DNA of 64,000 nucleotides from Pholis gunnellus (taxonomy: Eukaryota > Chordata > Actinopteri > Perciformes > Pholidae). The stretch's first letter is position 1. Every line of letters begins with the position of its first letter. The notes below the pieces were generated by a model. It did no database searches, had not been told where the DNA came from, and saw only the letters and a program-made list of their open reading frames with translations. Shown in pieces: positions 37,701-51,368 of this stretch. The DNA is taken from the NCBI GenBank assembly GCA_910591455.2, contig OU342816.1, positions 6,053,576 to 6,117,575 of the forward strand. Reading direction: 5' to 3'. A program made the position numbers and the translations under genes.

Positions 37701-38075
37701 GCCTGCAACTTCATTGCTGAGAGTACGAGACAACAAAATAACATTGGATCTGTGAGTGTCACTTTAAACATTTAGCCAACATCAATTCGATTTCAATTCT
37801 TTTTTTTTTAATATGTCTATTGATTTCATGTTTTCCTATCTATAATGGTTTTAGGCTAGCTGTTATCTTAGTCCTTTAATCAATATTCACTTGATTTCCA
37901 AACACAGGAAATTGAAAGCTGGGTATTGATTGGGAAGATGATCGACAAGGTGTGTTTCTGGGCTGCCATTCTCCTCTTCATCATCGGCACAGTGTGGATC
38001 TTCCTAACAGGACACTTCAACCGGGCGCCTGAATTTCCGTTTCCGGGGCAGAGCAAAAAATATGCTCCGAGTTAA
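31741..38075 (+). CDS. chrne: Nicotinic acetylcholine receptor subunit epsilon
   Basis: Exons: 31741-31810, 34933-35066, 35272-35316, 35496-35605, 35712-35867, 36073-36173, 36253-36453, 36874-36988, 37101-37215, 37308-37515, 37618-37751, 37908-38075 (TAA). Twelve exons in phase give 518 residues. It is the adult-type muscle endplate cation-channel subunit. It shows a signal peptide of about 25 residues, a Cys-loop Cys153-Cys167 (13 residues between; 128-142 in mature numbering), and no vicinal Cys pair, as in non-alpha subunits. TM1 is at about 245-269, pore-lining TM2 at 278-298 (SVLLAQTVFLFLIAQK), TM3 at 313-333 and TM4 at 479-497. The intracellular loop has an amphipathic RAEEYVLKQPRSE segment before TM4. 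Epsilon is preferred to gamma from synteny with pld2 and mink1. ATG at 31744 is an alternative start. AATAAA lies at 38709-38714. Confidence 0.92.
34262..34512 (+). promoter_or_regulatory. Diverged second copy of the chrne promoter/5'UTR in intron 1, with possible alternative exon 1B
   Basis: 34265-34375 aligns with 31545-31655, roughly 75% by eye. It includes GATGATTATTGT, GTGACTT and a conserved CCCAGCTGCTGTG E-box (CAGCTG at 34336-34341). A second CAGCTG is at 34369-34374. Homology fades but seems to run to an ATG at 34467 (CAGATGGC against ACATGATGGC). From there 46 nt encode M-ALLPLSAVLSIFIV. The phase then fits chrne exon 2 if the weak donor GTAGAC at 34513 is used. This would give a short signal peptide joined to the same mature receptor. 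Confidence 0.5.
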
Positions 38076-40020
38076 AAAAAGACGACTGCAAAAAATACCC
38101 TTTTGCTCTGATGAAACCTTTGCGAGGGTCACTGTGCCTCATGCTGTCGATAAGGCTGAGCGATCTTGCTCGTTGAGTCCCAGGCTCAGATTCGGGGTCG
38201 AGTTAGCAGACTTTAATAATAGAGATTTAACAACAAATCTGTCTGTGTTCATGTTCACAGCTCGGACTTCTCTTTGTGAACACTTGTCAGGCAGCTGAGG
38301 GTTTTTCATTCAAACCTTCAACTTAGTTAGAGTTCTTCATTTTAGTGCAAGTTCTTTGGGTGTATACATTAAATGGGTGGAACAGGTCTAGTTAGAAATA
38401 GTGATATTTTAATTCATAATAATGATCATCATTATTATCAAGTACAATCAATATTTGTTTTGTGATACAAAAGAAGCAAGTTCAGACTTCAGGTCAGAGG
38501 TGCGTTTAAAAAACAAAATGCTGAAGGTGTTTCCTCACCATGCTGAGGAAGTTATTTCTGTTGACGCGAAGAATTTTAACTTGAGCCAGCCAACTCTGAA
38601 TCAAAGCCTTATTCTTCTTACTTTGACTTATTTATCAGAAAGTCTTGTTCGGGGCAGATGTCTTGGAGCGACATTGTCTTGATTCATTGTGCCATGCCTT
38701 TTTTTTTAAATAAACATTTTATTTTGTGCATTGTGACTCGCTTAATCAATTTATTACAAAGTGTAAGGTGTTAGAAAAACTCACCTTACATATAAAATGA
38801 AGAAAATCTAATCTTGAATTGTGTGTCAAAGTAGTTGTGCATGTCGTACTTCACAAGCTACATCCGATCGTGCCATATGCCAGAAAAGACAGGAAATGAT
38901 AATAAGCAGTCACCGCAGCATTGTGGTTAAAAATGCTTTGTGTATCTCTGCTGCTGTTCTTCAGCGATTTTGAAACTTACGTATGCTCAGCTTAAAGCTA
39001 AAAAAAAAAAAAATTGTCATGTATGTATCAACTGGATGCTTAAAAAACATATGGTTAATTATCTTAACATCTTAAAATGTATTATTTAAATCATCATGCT
39101 CAGTGTCTGTGATGTGATACACTGCTGTGAATCATTTCTAAATCACTAGTTGGACTTTTGGTGTTAGTGTGGTTGAACACTCCCATGTGGAGTGAACATG
39201 TATTACACCAAAGCACAAAGGGCTTTTTTTCCCCAGTAACAGTGTCACACTAGAAGTGTCTCAGACTGTTACCAATTTTTGCTTATATCTTGCAAGTATT
39301 GTTCTTTTATCCTATAGTTTATTTTACCAGTCCACCTCAGTCAACGTGTTCCACTAAAAATAAGTCTGTTTATTTGTAGGCCAATATATATCATCTCATT
39401 CAGCTTACAGGTCTACAAGTTCAGTAAGTGGAATGGGTGAACACAAAAACAAACATGAGTAACCTTCAGAGGGGATATTAATGCAATCAAAGATTCATCT
39501 TTATTACATCCCTGGGGACGATTTTAATGTCATCAACAGTCTTGATAACGGTGTGGAGGAACTGATTTGGATTTTTGGTGATTATAGAGACAATTAAATC
39601 ACTGTCCTGCGTAAAGTCATATTGCAATTACATACTTGACAGTAGTAATCAGTCTGCTTCTCCTGTCTGTAAGTGGTGGTGTAGGTGAAACACAATCATT
39701 AAGCTACGTGTGTGCGGATGAATACATAAGAACTAGAATTGTTAAACGTTTAAATTAAAATAGGATTTCCCTGTCTTTTGTGGCTATTCAAAATTAAAAT
39801 GTTGTGGGACAGTTCAACCGAGACTTGCTGGCACGACATGTAGCTACTCTTCCGGTACTTCCGGTAAATCCACCTCACAACGGGAACGTTTAAACCTAAA
39901 GAAAAAACTGAAATTCAGTGTCCGATATTTGCAAGCAAGCTTTTCATTTAGAAAATACGAACCGGAAATCCTGTGATACACGTCAGTACAGATAATAAGT
40001 AACGCTGTCATGTAGTTTCA
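38076..40020. other. chrne 3' flank
   Basis: Holds the chrne 3'UTR up to the AATAAA at 38709-38714, then AT-rich sequence with no coding signal. Three CCGGAA-type (ETS) sites lie near its right end (39849-39967). Confidence 0.5.
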
Positions 40021-40515
40021 TTGGCGCCCACCTCCTCCTCTTTACTCATGGTCTAGGTTACCTGGATCCCTGTGTTTGTGTGAGTGTGTGTGCGTGTGTG
40101 TGCGCGCGCGCGTGCGTGTGTGTGATGGCGGCTCGTCAGGACTTGTCGTGCCTTTTCTCGGTCGAAACTTTTGTCACGCGAAAAAATGTTCACCCGGTTT
40201 GTGAATAAACATCATGTGCTTTTTGTCAAATCGGATTAAAAAATAGGACACAAAAAAATGTGCTACAGCTGCCTCTTGCTGCCGTATTTTCGTATATTCC
40301 CTTTCCCTTTTTCCTCCTCCACACTCTGTCCCACTGGACACCCTGTGGGAGGGACTACCGTATGCATCACCCACGGGGAATACGAATGACCTCTTCATTG
40401 AGAAAAACGATGAAACCTTACTTTTAGCCTGCATGTACGCCTAATTACATGTTGTCTTTTTTCTGTCCCCGCGCGTGGAATAGCTGTGTGTCCCGAGTCG
40501 GTATTTGAACTGAAC
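40021..40515 (+). promoter_or_regulatory. Probable pld2 promoter and noncoding exon 1
   Basis: Relatively CpG-rich segment containing a GT/GC run (about 40075-40124) and ending in GAAC|GTAAGT, a consensus 5' splice donor at 40516. No coding frame leads into it. The pld2 start codon at 44020 is preceded by a plausible acceptor (TTTGCACCAG at about 43983-43992). I therefore infer an untranslated first exon here and a 3.5-kb intron. Confidence 0.45.
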
Positions 40516-43500
40516 GTAAGTATCTCCGTGGGCCTAACTAACTAAACGGATATGTTACACTCCTCTGACTGCGCTGTCGCAGCATTGCAGATGTAAGATC
40601 CAGCTGCGGGACTTTCACGCCACCGAGGCACGAAACACCCAGTGATTATAGCTTGTCGTCGGTGTGTTGTGTGAACAGTCGACTGTCGTCACTTTCGCCA
40701 GGTGATGTTTGTGGCGTAGTTTTGTAAACTTGTGTTGTAGTTTTGTTTTGTGGAATGCATCGCTGTAGGAAACGAGGCTATGGGTGGAGACGCCACAAAG
40801 TAGCATTCAGCAATGTCAGCCTCTGAAGTCTGAGCTGCCTTGATATCCGGAGACTGAAAGTGACTAAACAGCCACACTGTTGGGAGAATTAAGAAAGTAG
40901 ATCATACAGATTAGGGGTAAATTTAAGATGGTGTGTAGCTCACATAGGCTTGTCTACACAACTTGTCCATACTTTCAAAAAAGAATGCAAAGAGGCAAAC
41001 GTGTGAGTGTGTGTGTGTGTTCATCTCCCAAACTTGTATCTTAACCCACGTTACAAAGCTCGTGGCAGTTTACTGTAATGGGTTAAAAGTGCAGTGAAAA
41101 CGTTGAAACAGTCAGAAACGATCTTTATTTTAGGCAACTGTTGCGCAGATTTTGGGGAAATCCGCTGGGCTGAGGCGCAGGCAGCGGGTTGACTGTGTCA
41201 GCACTGCTGGTTTAGTCACGTAGGAATGTGTGACACATCCTGTCATTTGGTCGCACGTTTCAGAGTCTGGGGATATGTATTTTGTCTCAGTATGCATTTA
41301 AAGGCCACGTGCATGTCTGGTTTCTAAAACGTCAGGTCAATTATGTAAAAACACCATAACTTTCCCATAGAGCAGGGAACATAAACATCTGTAAAGATCA
41401 GGCTTATTTATTCAATATGACACCTTTTTACAATAAATACTACTCTGTATTTACCTTGTTGCCCCTAAGATGGAGAGAAACTAGCTATACCTGAGGTGCA
41501 ATTTCTTTAACTTATTAACATTTTATAATTTAGGATTATATTGTTCTTCAAGCAGAGTAATAAATGTATCAGATCATATGTGACAGGTCCAGGCATGGCT
41601 ACCTTTGTAAAAAAAAACTATAGAACTATATGAACTTATTTACTTTAACCACACCCAGAAGTGATGTAAAGGTGTTCCGACCACGCCCTGGTTACGCCGC
41701 TACATCATCGCAGCAGGGTGAGAACTAGTATGGTCAGCAGTAAAACATTTTGGGTGGAGTCTAGTTGATCTTTAAAGCCCCTTTGTGAAATATGTTAATG
41801 TTGTTGTATACACTTTTTAATTATTCTGATGGTGTACGTTTTTGTTTGTGGAAAAAAAATAGACGATTCAAAGACAAATCCTGCACATAGGTGCTTTAAA
41901 TCTCTCATGGCCTTGTCGGTCACTGCTGCTGGCAACATTAAGTGGTAACCGGTCCAGCACCGTTGATTTATGCTCCTATGAACAGTTGGTGTGTAAGATG
42001 TTGCTTGGCTCTCAGCAAAAGCACTCCCCTCTGGCCAATTTGGCTCATGTTGTAGAGGACTCTGGGTGGGTGTAGTGTGTTTCACAGGTAGGATGCCTGA
42101 GTAAGATTCACTCCAACAAACAAAACACAAGAAAAGCTCGACTTCTCTGCCTTAAAGGGTTAATGACATATATTTTAAGATAATTCTGTCATGCACAATA
42201 TGTATGCTCTGTGGCAATTACAAGTTTGCTTTTCACCTGAGAGTAAAGGCTGATCAGAGAAAAAAAAAAGCTATACTGCCAGTATTCATAGCACTCAACA
42301 GAGGTTGTTTGGTTAAATATTGTTTTTTCAACATATCTCTCTCAACAAACAGCAGTAGATTTAAATGACAGGGTTTAATGTTAATTTGCATGCCTGAATG
42401 GCCAACATATATATTATATTATAAGTGGAAACAACAAATAAAGCTCGGAAATAGTGAAGAATTAGCTCTGCAGCAAACAGAAGAAATGGTCCTAATATGG
42501 GCTTCACATAAATTAAAACACAACTTGTTCTTTTCATGGTAATCCCTGATGTTAAATATGTTCTTCAGCAAATGATGGAAACTCAACAGAGTGTTGTTCA
42601 TCATTTGTACATTGAGTCCAGCCTAATAAGCCTAATGAGTACAAACATATGGTATTTGTTATGAAGGAAATAATTGAATAAACAGTAACTCAGATAAAAA
42701 AGAATCTACAAAAGAGATTATAATCAAACACAAATTATTACAGTTTCATCTCCTCTCCAGAAAAATGTATGCAACCTTTTAAAGAAAAAAAAACATTTTT
42801 AGTGAGAGGAAAGTATGTTTTATTGCAGCTGTCACTTGTCCTTTTATTTCTATTAAGTCTTTAGATGCTACTGAAGCTAGCTAACACAGTCCAGCTGATG
42901 TACCCAGCCTGTGTTCAGTATTGCGCCGTCCTTAACCTGCTTATTACGATTCATCACTATAGTTGGAACAGTTTTTGTTTCTCATGGAATCAAAACTATA
43001 GACGATCATTTTAAATTTTCACTCAATTTTGGGAGTTCTTTAGTGTTAGTATTATTGGTATATGTGCCATCCTCATTTTCATTCCCAAACTCTCTCACTT
43101 CAATTCACTACACACACACCCCCCCCTCCCTCCCTCTCTCCCTCCCTCCCTCTCCTTTGCCTGGTTGCCCAGGAAACATTCAGCCATTCAAAGACATCTA
43201 CCCACACAAAAGGGTTCACACGCACCTTTTTCTCGCGCTGGTAGCTGTGTCCTAGACTTCTCATGTGACGCAGTGTCGATGACTACTCTGCTGCTGGGGC
43301 TGCTTCATCTACTGACGTTATTTTTAGTTCATGCACTTCTGCTACAAACTACTGATACTATTAATGGTAGCAGTAGAAGTACTGATACCACCCAAAGTTC
43401 CACTACTTTTACTCAATCAAAGGATAACTGCAAAAACGTTGCTTCAGACTTTGCAGCGGAGACTTTTAAATTACTTAAAATGTTTCTAGTTTTAAAAACG

Positions 43501-44019
43501 CACCATATAGAATAACACATAGATGATCTGACATCTAAAGTGTAAATAGAATTAAAACTTTGAGGAAAGTTAACAGCCTACTTATGACTTAACTATAGCT
43601 ACACTGGCAAAAACAGTAGTCATTTGATAATGAAGCCATGTTCAGTATAGAGAAAATATACGCAGAATCCCATCAATTACAATAAAATATACTATGATAT
43701 AAAGACCTTTAATTATGTAATTAATGCAGCTAAAATCTCGAACTTGCAGTCTGTGGAGTTACAATATTGTAAGACTCCAAAATAGCTCACTTTTGCCTTT
43801 ATTGGAATACCGAATCAATTAATTGTTAATTTGTTGAGGTGATGAAATGCTGTGAACTCCAAGCTTGTGTCTTTAAAATCTCTTATCTGCTGTAGACAGG
43901 TCTCAGGTTCACAATTGTTTTGTATGGTGGGAAGGTGCCAACACTCCAAACTGTAAATGTGAAACTCCCTTTTCTTTTGTCTTTGCACCAGGGCAGCTGG
44001 CACTTGCAGCAACAGTGCA
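40516..44019 (+). other. Putative pld2 5' intron
   Basis: About 3.5 kb without supported coding sequence. It holds short GT repeats, a CT/CCCT-rich stretch at about 43109-43160, and scattered short reading frames that match nothing I recognise. Confidence 0.4.
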
Positions 44020-47000
44020 ATGGCCAGCCCAGATGTGATCGAGCCGGCAGCTCAAAGCGCGACGGCCCAAAACCTGGCTCGAAGGCGCTTTTCTCATGAC
44101 GCTCGCGGCATTTCTCCAGACGAGATAGATGGCCTCATGTCCAGCAGTGGTGAGATAAACGGTCCCTTTTATGAATACGTTTAACCGTTGAAACTCTAAT
44201 GGCTGCATCAGAAGACTTTTATCGATTATGTTCTAATCTTCTATTTTGCAGACGGTCGCCCTTTCCTTGTGGTGCATCATCTTCCTGACGTAAAAGATGA
44301 GGGTATACCTTTCTTAATGCCTGGTATACCTATTACATGCAGAGTGGACAACACAGAGAAATACACTACTCGCTCAAAGGTACACCAGTTTTTTAATCAC
44401 GTGTGGAAAATAATTCACATATTTTCCTAAATCTAAACCACCGTGCTCATGTACATCATTTCAATAATGTCCCTCCAGGTCCATGTAGGCACCCTGTACA
44501 CAGTGCAGCTAACACATGGCCACTTCCACTGGGTAGTGAAGAGGAAGTACAAGCACTTCCAAGAGCTGCATCGAGACCTTTACAAGCACAAGATGATACT
44601 TCACTTGATACCTCTGGGAAGGTCGGTGCACTATTCTGTTTATTTCAATCATGCAAATCGACCTCTCGCTCTGAGAGACCTGCGGTGGAAATCCCTGTGA
44701 TGTGTTGCTCTGAGTTTTTATCGTCAGATTTGTCAAGCGCCAAGTGTTTTGAATATTTAAATTTCTCTCAAAGATTTGCAAAGGACAGGCAGCAGCTGAG
44801 AGCCATGTCAGAGGAAATGCCCAGCCTACACGGGACTGAACGGACCAGGAGGAGCTCCAGCAAAATGGTATCAAACAAACCAATCGGATACACAAATAGT
44901 TTACACAGAACACAAAAACCCATTCGAGTACACACACTTAATTGATGTTGTGGCAAGATATTCAAATGTATTTTATTCAAAGAAGAAGATTGGTCTTCTC
45001 TATTAACTACTGTACAAACTACTGCTGCTGTGTTGGTCTTTGCAGAGTCCTTATTCAGGCTGATCAATGTCATTTATTTATAGGAAATATCATATAATAT
45101 ATTTTGGGACTGCCAGTTCTTTGCGAAAAAATTATTTCTAATACAATTTAAAATCATTTGAGTTATTTTATTACATTTAACTGCATTATAAATATCATGT
45201 AACACATCAGCTCTACGGAATAAAAACAGTTACACTTATTTACCTGCTTTTCTGTTGCAGAAATACCTTGAGGAGTACCTGAATGGTCTGCTGGAGAACG
45301 CATTTTGTAGGAATGATCACAGCATGGTAACGGCTTTGAAACAAAGACACGCATGCACACATACAAAGTGGATGTCATGCAGCACGATGACATTTTCACA
45401 TCTACTTTTTTTTTTTCCAGCTGGAATTCCTCTCCGTCGGTGCTCTCTCCTTCGTCACGGACCTCGGACCCAAAGGCTTGTAAGCAAACTTACTGAGAGT
45501 GTGTGAGGCGCAAGGAAAAGTGGGTTTAATGACCCAAGTGCGTGATAGAGGTTGATTGTGTCAACTTGTCTCAGGGAGGGACCCATCTTCAAGAGGTCGG
45601 GGGGTCACCGGATCCAAGGCCTCAACTGCATTGGCCATCATCAGCTCTGTTTCCGCTGGTCCCGGCGCTGGCTGGTGGTGAAAGACTCCTTCCTGTTGTA
45701 TATGGACCGAGACAACGGCAGCATCAACTTTGTGTTGCTGTTTGACCCGGAGTTCAAAGTGAAAGTGGGCCGTGCTCACACAGACACCAGATATGGAGTC
45801 TGCATTGAGAACTTCACTCGGTAGGTCAGCTGTTTGCTTGCCTTTCGGTACTGAGAGCTCCAGCATACTGCATGTATTTATGCCTGAGGTCATGTTGTGT
45901 TTGTGACGCGTGGCTTGTTGCTTTTGTTCAGGAATCTAGTCATCAAATGCAGCAGCTATCGACAGACTCATTGGTGGAGTCATGAAATCAACCGGCTGGC
46001 AGACACCTCCGACTTTCTCAAAGTGCAACGCTTCCAGGGGTTCGCCCCGCCACGGGAGAACACGCTCACCAAATGGTCAGATACATGTTTTCCCGGAGAT
46101 TTATCTGTTTTCACATTTCATCCTCATTTGCTAAACTTTATGGCTCATGGATATTGTTTGAAGGTATGTGAATGGAAGCGGCTACTTTGCAGACCTGGCT
46201 GATGCTCTCGAACAAGCCAAGGAGGAAATCTTCATCACAGATTGGTGGTAAGTGTCGGCAAGATCTGGATTCGGTGATGAAGAGGCTTCGTTTTACTAAG
46301 TTGGGAACATTTAGATATTTTAGCTATACATGAAGTGTATTTTTAATATCATTAATGTACATGTCTTCCCTGTCAGGCTCAGCCCTGAAGTGTTCCTAAA
46401 GAGACCAGCAACTGATAACTACTGGCGCCTGGATGAGATACTCAAACGCAAAGCAGTACGAATTCTCTCTGTCTTCTCCTCCATACCAATTAAATCATTC
46501 TCGAATTTCAGATGACCTGTGCTGATACATTTCTCAAGTGGCGTTGCCTCTTCTTTAACTCCTTCCTGCAGGAACAAGGAGTCAAAGTGTGTGTTATGCT
46601 GTACAAAGAGATGGAGATGGCCCTTGGCATCAATAGTGAGCACAGCAAGAGGACTCTTATGAACATGCACCCAAACATCAAGGTCTGTCACATCCCCACG
46701 GAATTTGATACACGCAATTACCCAGAGGCCTCTTCTCATGTCTTAACATCAATTTGAACCCCGATGTCCGCCAGGTGATGCGACATCCTGACCACGTGTC
46801 CTCTGTGGTGTTCATGTGGGCTCACCACGAAAAGACCGTGGCCATTGACCAAACAGTCGCCTTTGTGGGGGGGATTGACCTGGCGTTTGGGAGGTGGGAT
46901 AACAGCCAGTACCGGCTGACTGACCTGGGTTTGACAGAGACGGACAACAGCGTAAGCGAGGAGGAGCCCAAAGGAGATGCAGTCGTAAGAAACTGATAAA

Positions 47001-50000
47001 GCATGAATGTGTTTACATTAGTTCATTAACCTGTGTGCTTTCAATATGTCACAATCCCTGCGGACACTAACACGTGTCTCTGCTAACTAGGATAATAATG
47101 TGTCTGGTGGTCCAAAACCAGCTGAACCAGATAAGCAAGCAGAGCAGGGCCCCGTTGACCTGACTGGCAACACTAAACTGTGGCTTGGCAAAGACTACAG
47201 CAACTTTATCAGGAAAGACTGGGTCCAACTGGACAAACCATTTGAAGGTAACGTCTTAATCTTCTTCAGTATCCTATACATGCAAACACACTGAGAGGAA
47301 AGGGGGAGCTGCAAGGTTTAGCTTTTTGTATTTTTTCAGATAACATCGACCGGACTCAGGTTCCCCGCATGCCGTGGCGTGATTTTTCTGCGGCTGTTCA
47401 TGGCAAAGCTGCCCGAGATGTAGCCCGCCACTTCATCCAGCGCTGGAACTTCACCAAGGTCAGACTCAAAGCAAAGCTCCGTTATTTTAAAGCTACCTGG
47501 GTTTTATTCTGACATTAGCATATTACTGTAAACATCCTCATCACTTTTCTGGACCGGAACATCTTCAGCCTTACAAATGAGTCATATATAAGCTTTAGTT
47601 AACGCATATATTAGCGTGTATTATTATTTAAAGCTGTCACATAGTGCTAAAGCAATCTGAGACTTTTGTTGCCTTGGACCTATTATGGTATGCTACGCTA
47701 ACGTATTGGGTTTATTAGCCACAACGACAACAATGTGAGTCAGATAGTAAGTAGTAAAACAAAGTGTATCTAATCTTCTGTAGGAAACAGGACCAGCAGG
47801 AAGGTCGAAAATCTTGCTTACATTCATTTGTTTTGTCTTCTCTAGATCTTCAAAAACAAGTACAAGGACGACTTCTATCCTTACCTTCTTCCCAAGTCTC
47901 AATGCACTGCTGACTCGCTCTCATTCACGGTTCCCGGATCCAGCAAGGCCAAAGTGCAGGTATTTCAGCACCAAAGACCAAGTCACTATACACGCATGAT
48001 GGCAACACAGAAAACAAGCAAAGTATTTTAAGGATGGCTTAGTGTACACATTAAAAAAAAGGGATTTCTGTGTCAAACCAGCTTTAAAGATGCCCTTCAT
48101 CAGGACACCATCAGGGTTTGAAAGCTTGAACTCTCATTTGAGGAGAGGATTATGTAAAGTGATGTTGCTGTTATGTTGGGTAACTAGTGAAATGTATTTA
48201 CTGTAAACAAACAACACCATTGGCATTTTACTTTGTGAGACACCGAGTCAGAGCTAGCAGGAAATCAAGTGGATTTCTTTACAGTACAACAAAGAGACAC
48301 TGTTCTGCCTTTTTGAAGTGCAGCTTAAGTATTCAGAGCTTTTTTTTGCGATGGCAGATGGTGGAACAAGAGTAAAGCCTGTGGAAGAAAATTACTTCCA
48401 ACATGTTTATCCTGTTCAGTTAAGCCAGAGAAAACAAAATGCACTGCCAAAGACGGGGAGAGGGAGGGGGGGGGGGGGGGGGGACAAGTGGAAGCGTTTC
48501 ATTTTTTAACAGGCTTCATGGGAAATGTGGTCCAGGTCATGAGAACTGCCAGCGTTAGCAACACAACTGGCATGGCAGAGGCTACCGTTCTCACTCTGTA
48601 CTGACTGAGTGAGCGTTGGGTAACAATGGCTTTTGCTGTGTGTACTTTCTTCTTCTACGGTGGGCGGTGGCCTTTAACCTTAACCCTTGCCCCCTATTAT
48701 GCCGTAGCTTTCCTATCAGGTTTAGTTAATCCCGTATTCAGGGTTTCAGGGACTCAGTTCTCACATTTTTTTGTTAGAGCTGTGGAGCTTATAGAGTTTC
48801 CCCACGATAAAGTACGTAAAGCAGAAGTTGATGCAAGGCACAAGCTGAGTACATCACAACTAGCTTAAATTACTACAAAAAGTGATAGCAGCAGTTTCAG
48901 GTTTCTGATTTGTTACACGTCTATGATACAGCTAAAGCTTTTAAAAGTAACTTGCATAGTAATGCTAAATGCTAGTAATGCTAAAGTTCCTTGTTCTTCT
49001 CTGTCCAAGTCTTGAGCTAAACTTGGAGGTTACAGTTGATTTGGCAACAGGCAGTTATTATGATGTGAAAGACATGTCCCATGGACTGACTCGTCTCTTC
49101 TTCAGGTGTTGCGCTCAGCCGACCACTGGTCGACTGGAACCAATGACAACTCGATCCTCAACGCGTACGTCCACACCATCGAGAACAGCGAGCACTTCAT
49201 CTACATCGAGGTAATGCAGGAACAGACGAATCCGTATGTCTCTATCAATGCTTTCTAATGATTTGTTGATACTTTTTTAAAATAATAGCATACCTGTCAC
49301 TGTTACCACAAATAGTTTTAGTAGCAACACTTAAGAGTGGGTTCTATTTAGTATAGAAATGCATCTATTTGTATATAGAGATTGGCCTCCCTTTATTTCT
49401 GATGTTTCAGCATGTGATTCTTATTTACTTACATAACATTTGACTCTTTCATTTTACGTGTCACTGAGAGATTCCGTTGCCAATGTGTGTCTGATCATGA
49501 GTTCTTATCATGAGTCTGAATATAATCACGGCTCGGCCCTTTCCCTGCCAGCTACCTACCTGTGTTAGCCCTCACCTCATACCGAGCCACCATCTGCCTT
49601 TTCTCTGCCCTCAGAACCAGTTCTTCATCAGCTGTGCCGATGATGGGAAGACCATCCATAATGGGATCGGTGACGCAATTGTGGATCGAATCTTGCGTGC
49701 ACACAGGTCGGGTTTGACTGCTTCGTTTATTTTCCATAATCTCGAACCTTAAAGTTATAAAGCAGTTTTTCATGAAACTCACTGTGAAATGTAAACATTT
49801 TAAACAAATCACATTTCAAAGAGTATGAACAATGAGTACATTTCAGCATTTAATCAACAAATCACAACATAGAATAGAAATAAGAGTGAAAGGAACAGTC
49901 CACTTGTAGTAATGTTTAAATGGTCCACTTGTTGACATTGTGTCTTGCTGCAGAGAGCAGAAGAAGTACAGGGTGTTTGTGGTGGTTCCTTTGCTTCCTG

Positions 50001-51331
50001 GATTTGAGGGAGACATCAATATGGGAGGTGGAAATGCCATCCAAGCTATTCTGCACTTCACTTACAGGTGAGAGCCTTTTCCTCCCGTTATCATTTATGT
50101 ACAAAATGCAAAAGTTGAGGATTTGCTTCAAATTTAATTGGGATAATATTCCATTCTTTTGGCTTTTGTGTATTACAAAAGAAGTAGCTGTTTCACCAGT
50201 GACTTTTTTAGTTATTTAATTAGTAGTTTTAGTTCAAAGTTGTAGCACAAGGCTGGAGTTTCTGTCAACCAAAAGTGCAACTTGATTGATTGATATATTT
50301 TTGTCCTATAATGTGTTAATTATGTTTTTTTTGTGAACGATTAATCTCCTAGGACCATGTGCCGAGGGGAACACTCTATTCTCACAAGACTTAAGAAAGG
50401 TGAGTTTTCTGTCACTTGCCTGCTCTCATTTCCACACAAAAATCCACCTGACGTCACAAAATACCACCTGTTTCCTCTCTGACATGTCTCTTTCTTTTTC
50501 TTCGTGTTGCTCCTTTAAACTGAAGCTACTGGTAATAGGTATCTGCCCACCATTTTCCATTTTCATCCTTGACTTCTTCTTCTTTTCCATTTTAAGAGTC
50601 TATGTGAGTTTCCTAATACATTTCAATTGTTTTGCATTACCCTTTGTGATTAATGTGATTCTGGTTTGCCCCCCAGTTGAGGACCTGTGGACAGAGTACA
50701 TCACACTCTGCGGCCTGAGAACACATTCCGAGCTCGCCCAGTCGCCTGTCACAGAGCTCATCTATGTTCACAGCAAGACCCTCATTGCTGATGACCGCCG
50801 CTATATCATTGGTACGTCACCACTGATGCAAACTCATTCAACGACAGTTTTATCATTTTTACCTTAAGTCATCATTGAGCTATGAAACTACAGTGTATTT
50901 TAATCCAGGAGTTTTAGCTGTAGTTTATTAGCACTGTCAACACTTGTAGAATAAAAACATTGCAAGTGGGCAAATAGATGGACATTTATTCATAAAAATG
51001 AACAATAAAGACAATGACATTTAATATTTACAAGTTTAAGCTCCTTAAATTAGGTATACAAAGGAACACTTGCACGGGGATACCAAGATCAAGTGTACAG
51101 TATGGATATCGAAAATAATAAGGATCCTCTATTGAGATTCTGTCATTCGTTTCAGTATTTCAGTAGTTAAAAAGTTAAAATCTAAAAAAAGATGTCATGA
51201 AGTCAAACCCCATTTTTGATCATAGCTATGGTTGTTATATTTTTTATAGAAAGTAATTTAAAGTATTTACATTCTGTAATTTTCATTCTTAGTGGTGGAG
51301 TCCACCATTCCGGTGCTGGGTTCAGATTGCC

Positions 51332-51368
<37 letters not shown>

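Noticed and set aside
50400..50867. A 155-codon frame in pld2
   Set aside because: It is read-through of intron sequence into exon 50677-50811; only the exon part is real.
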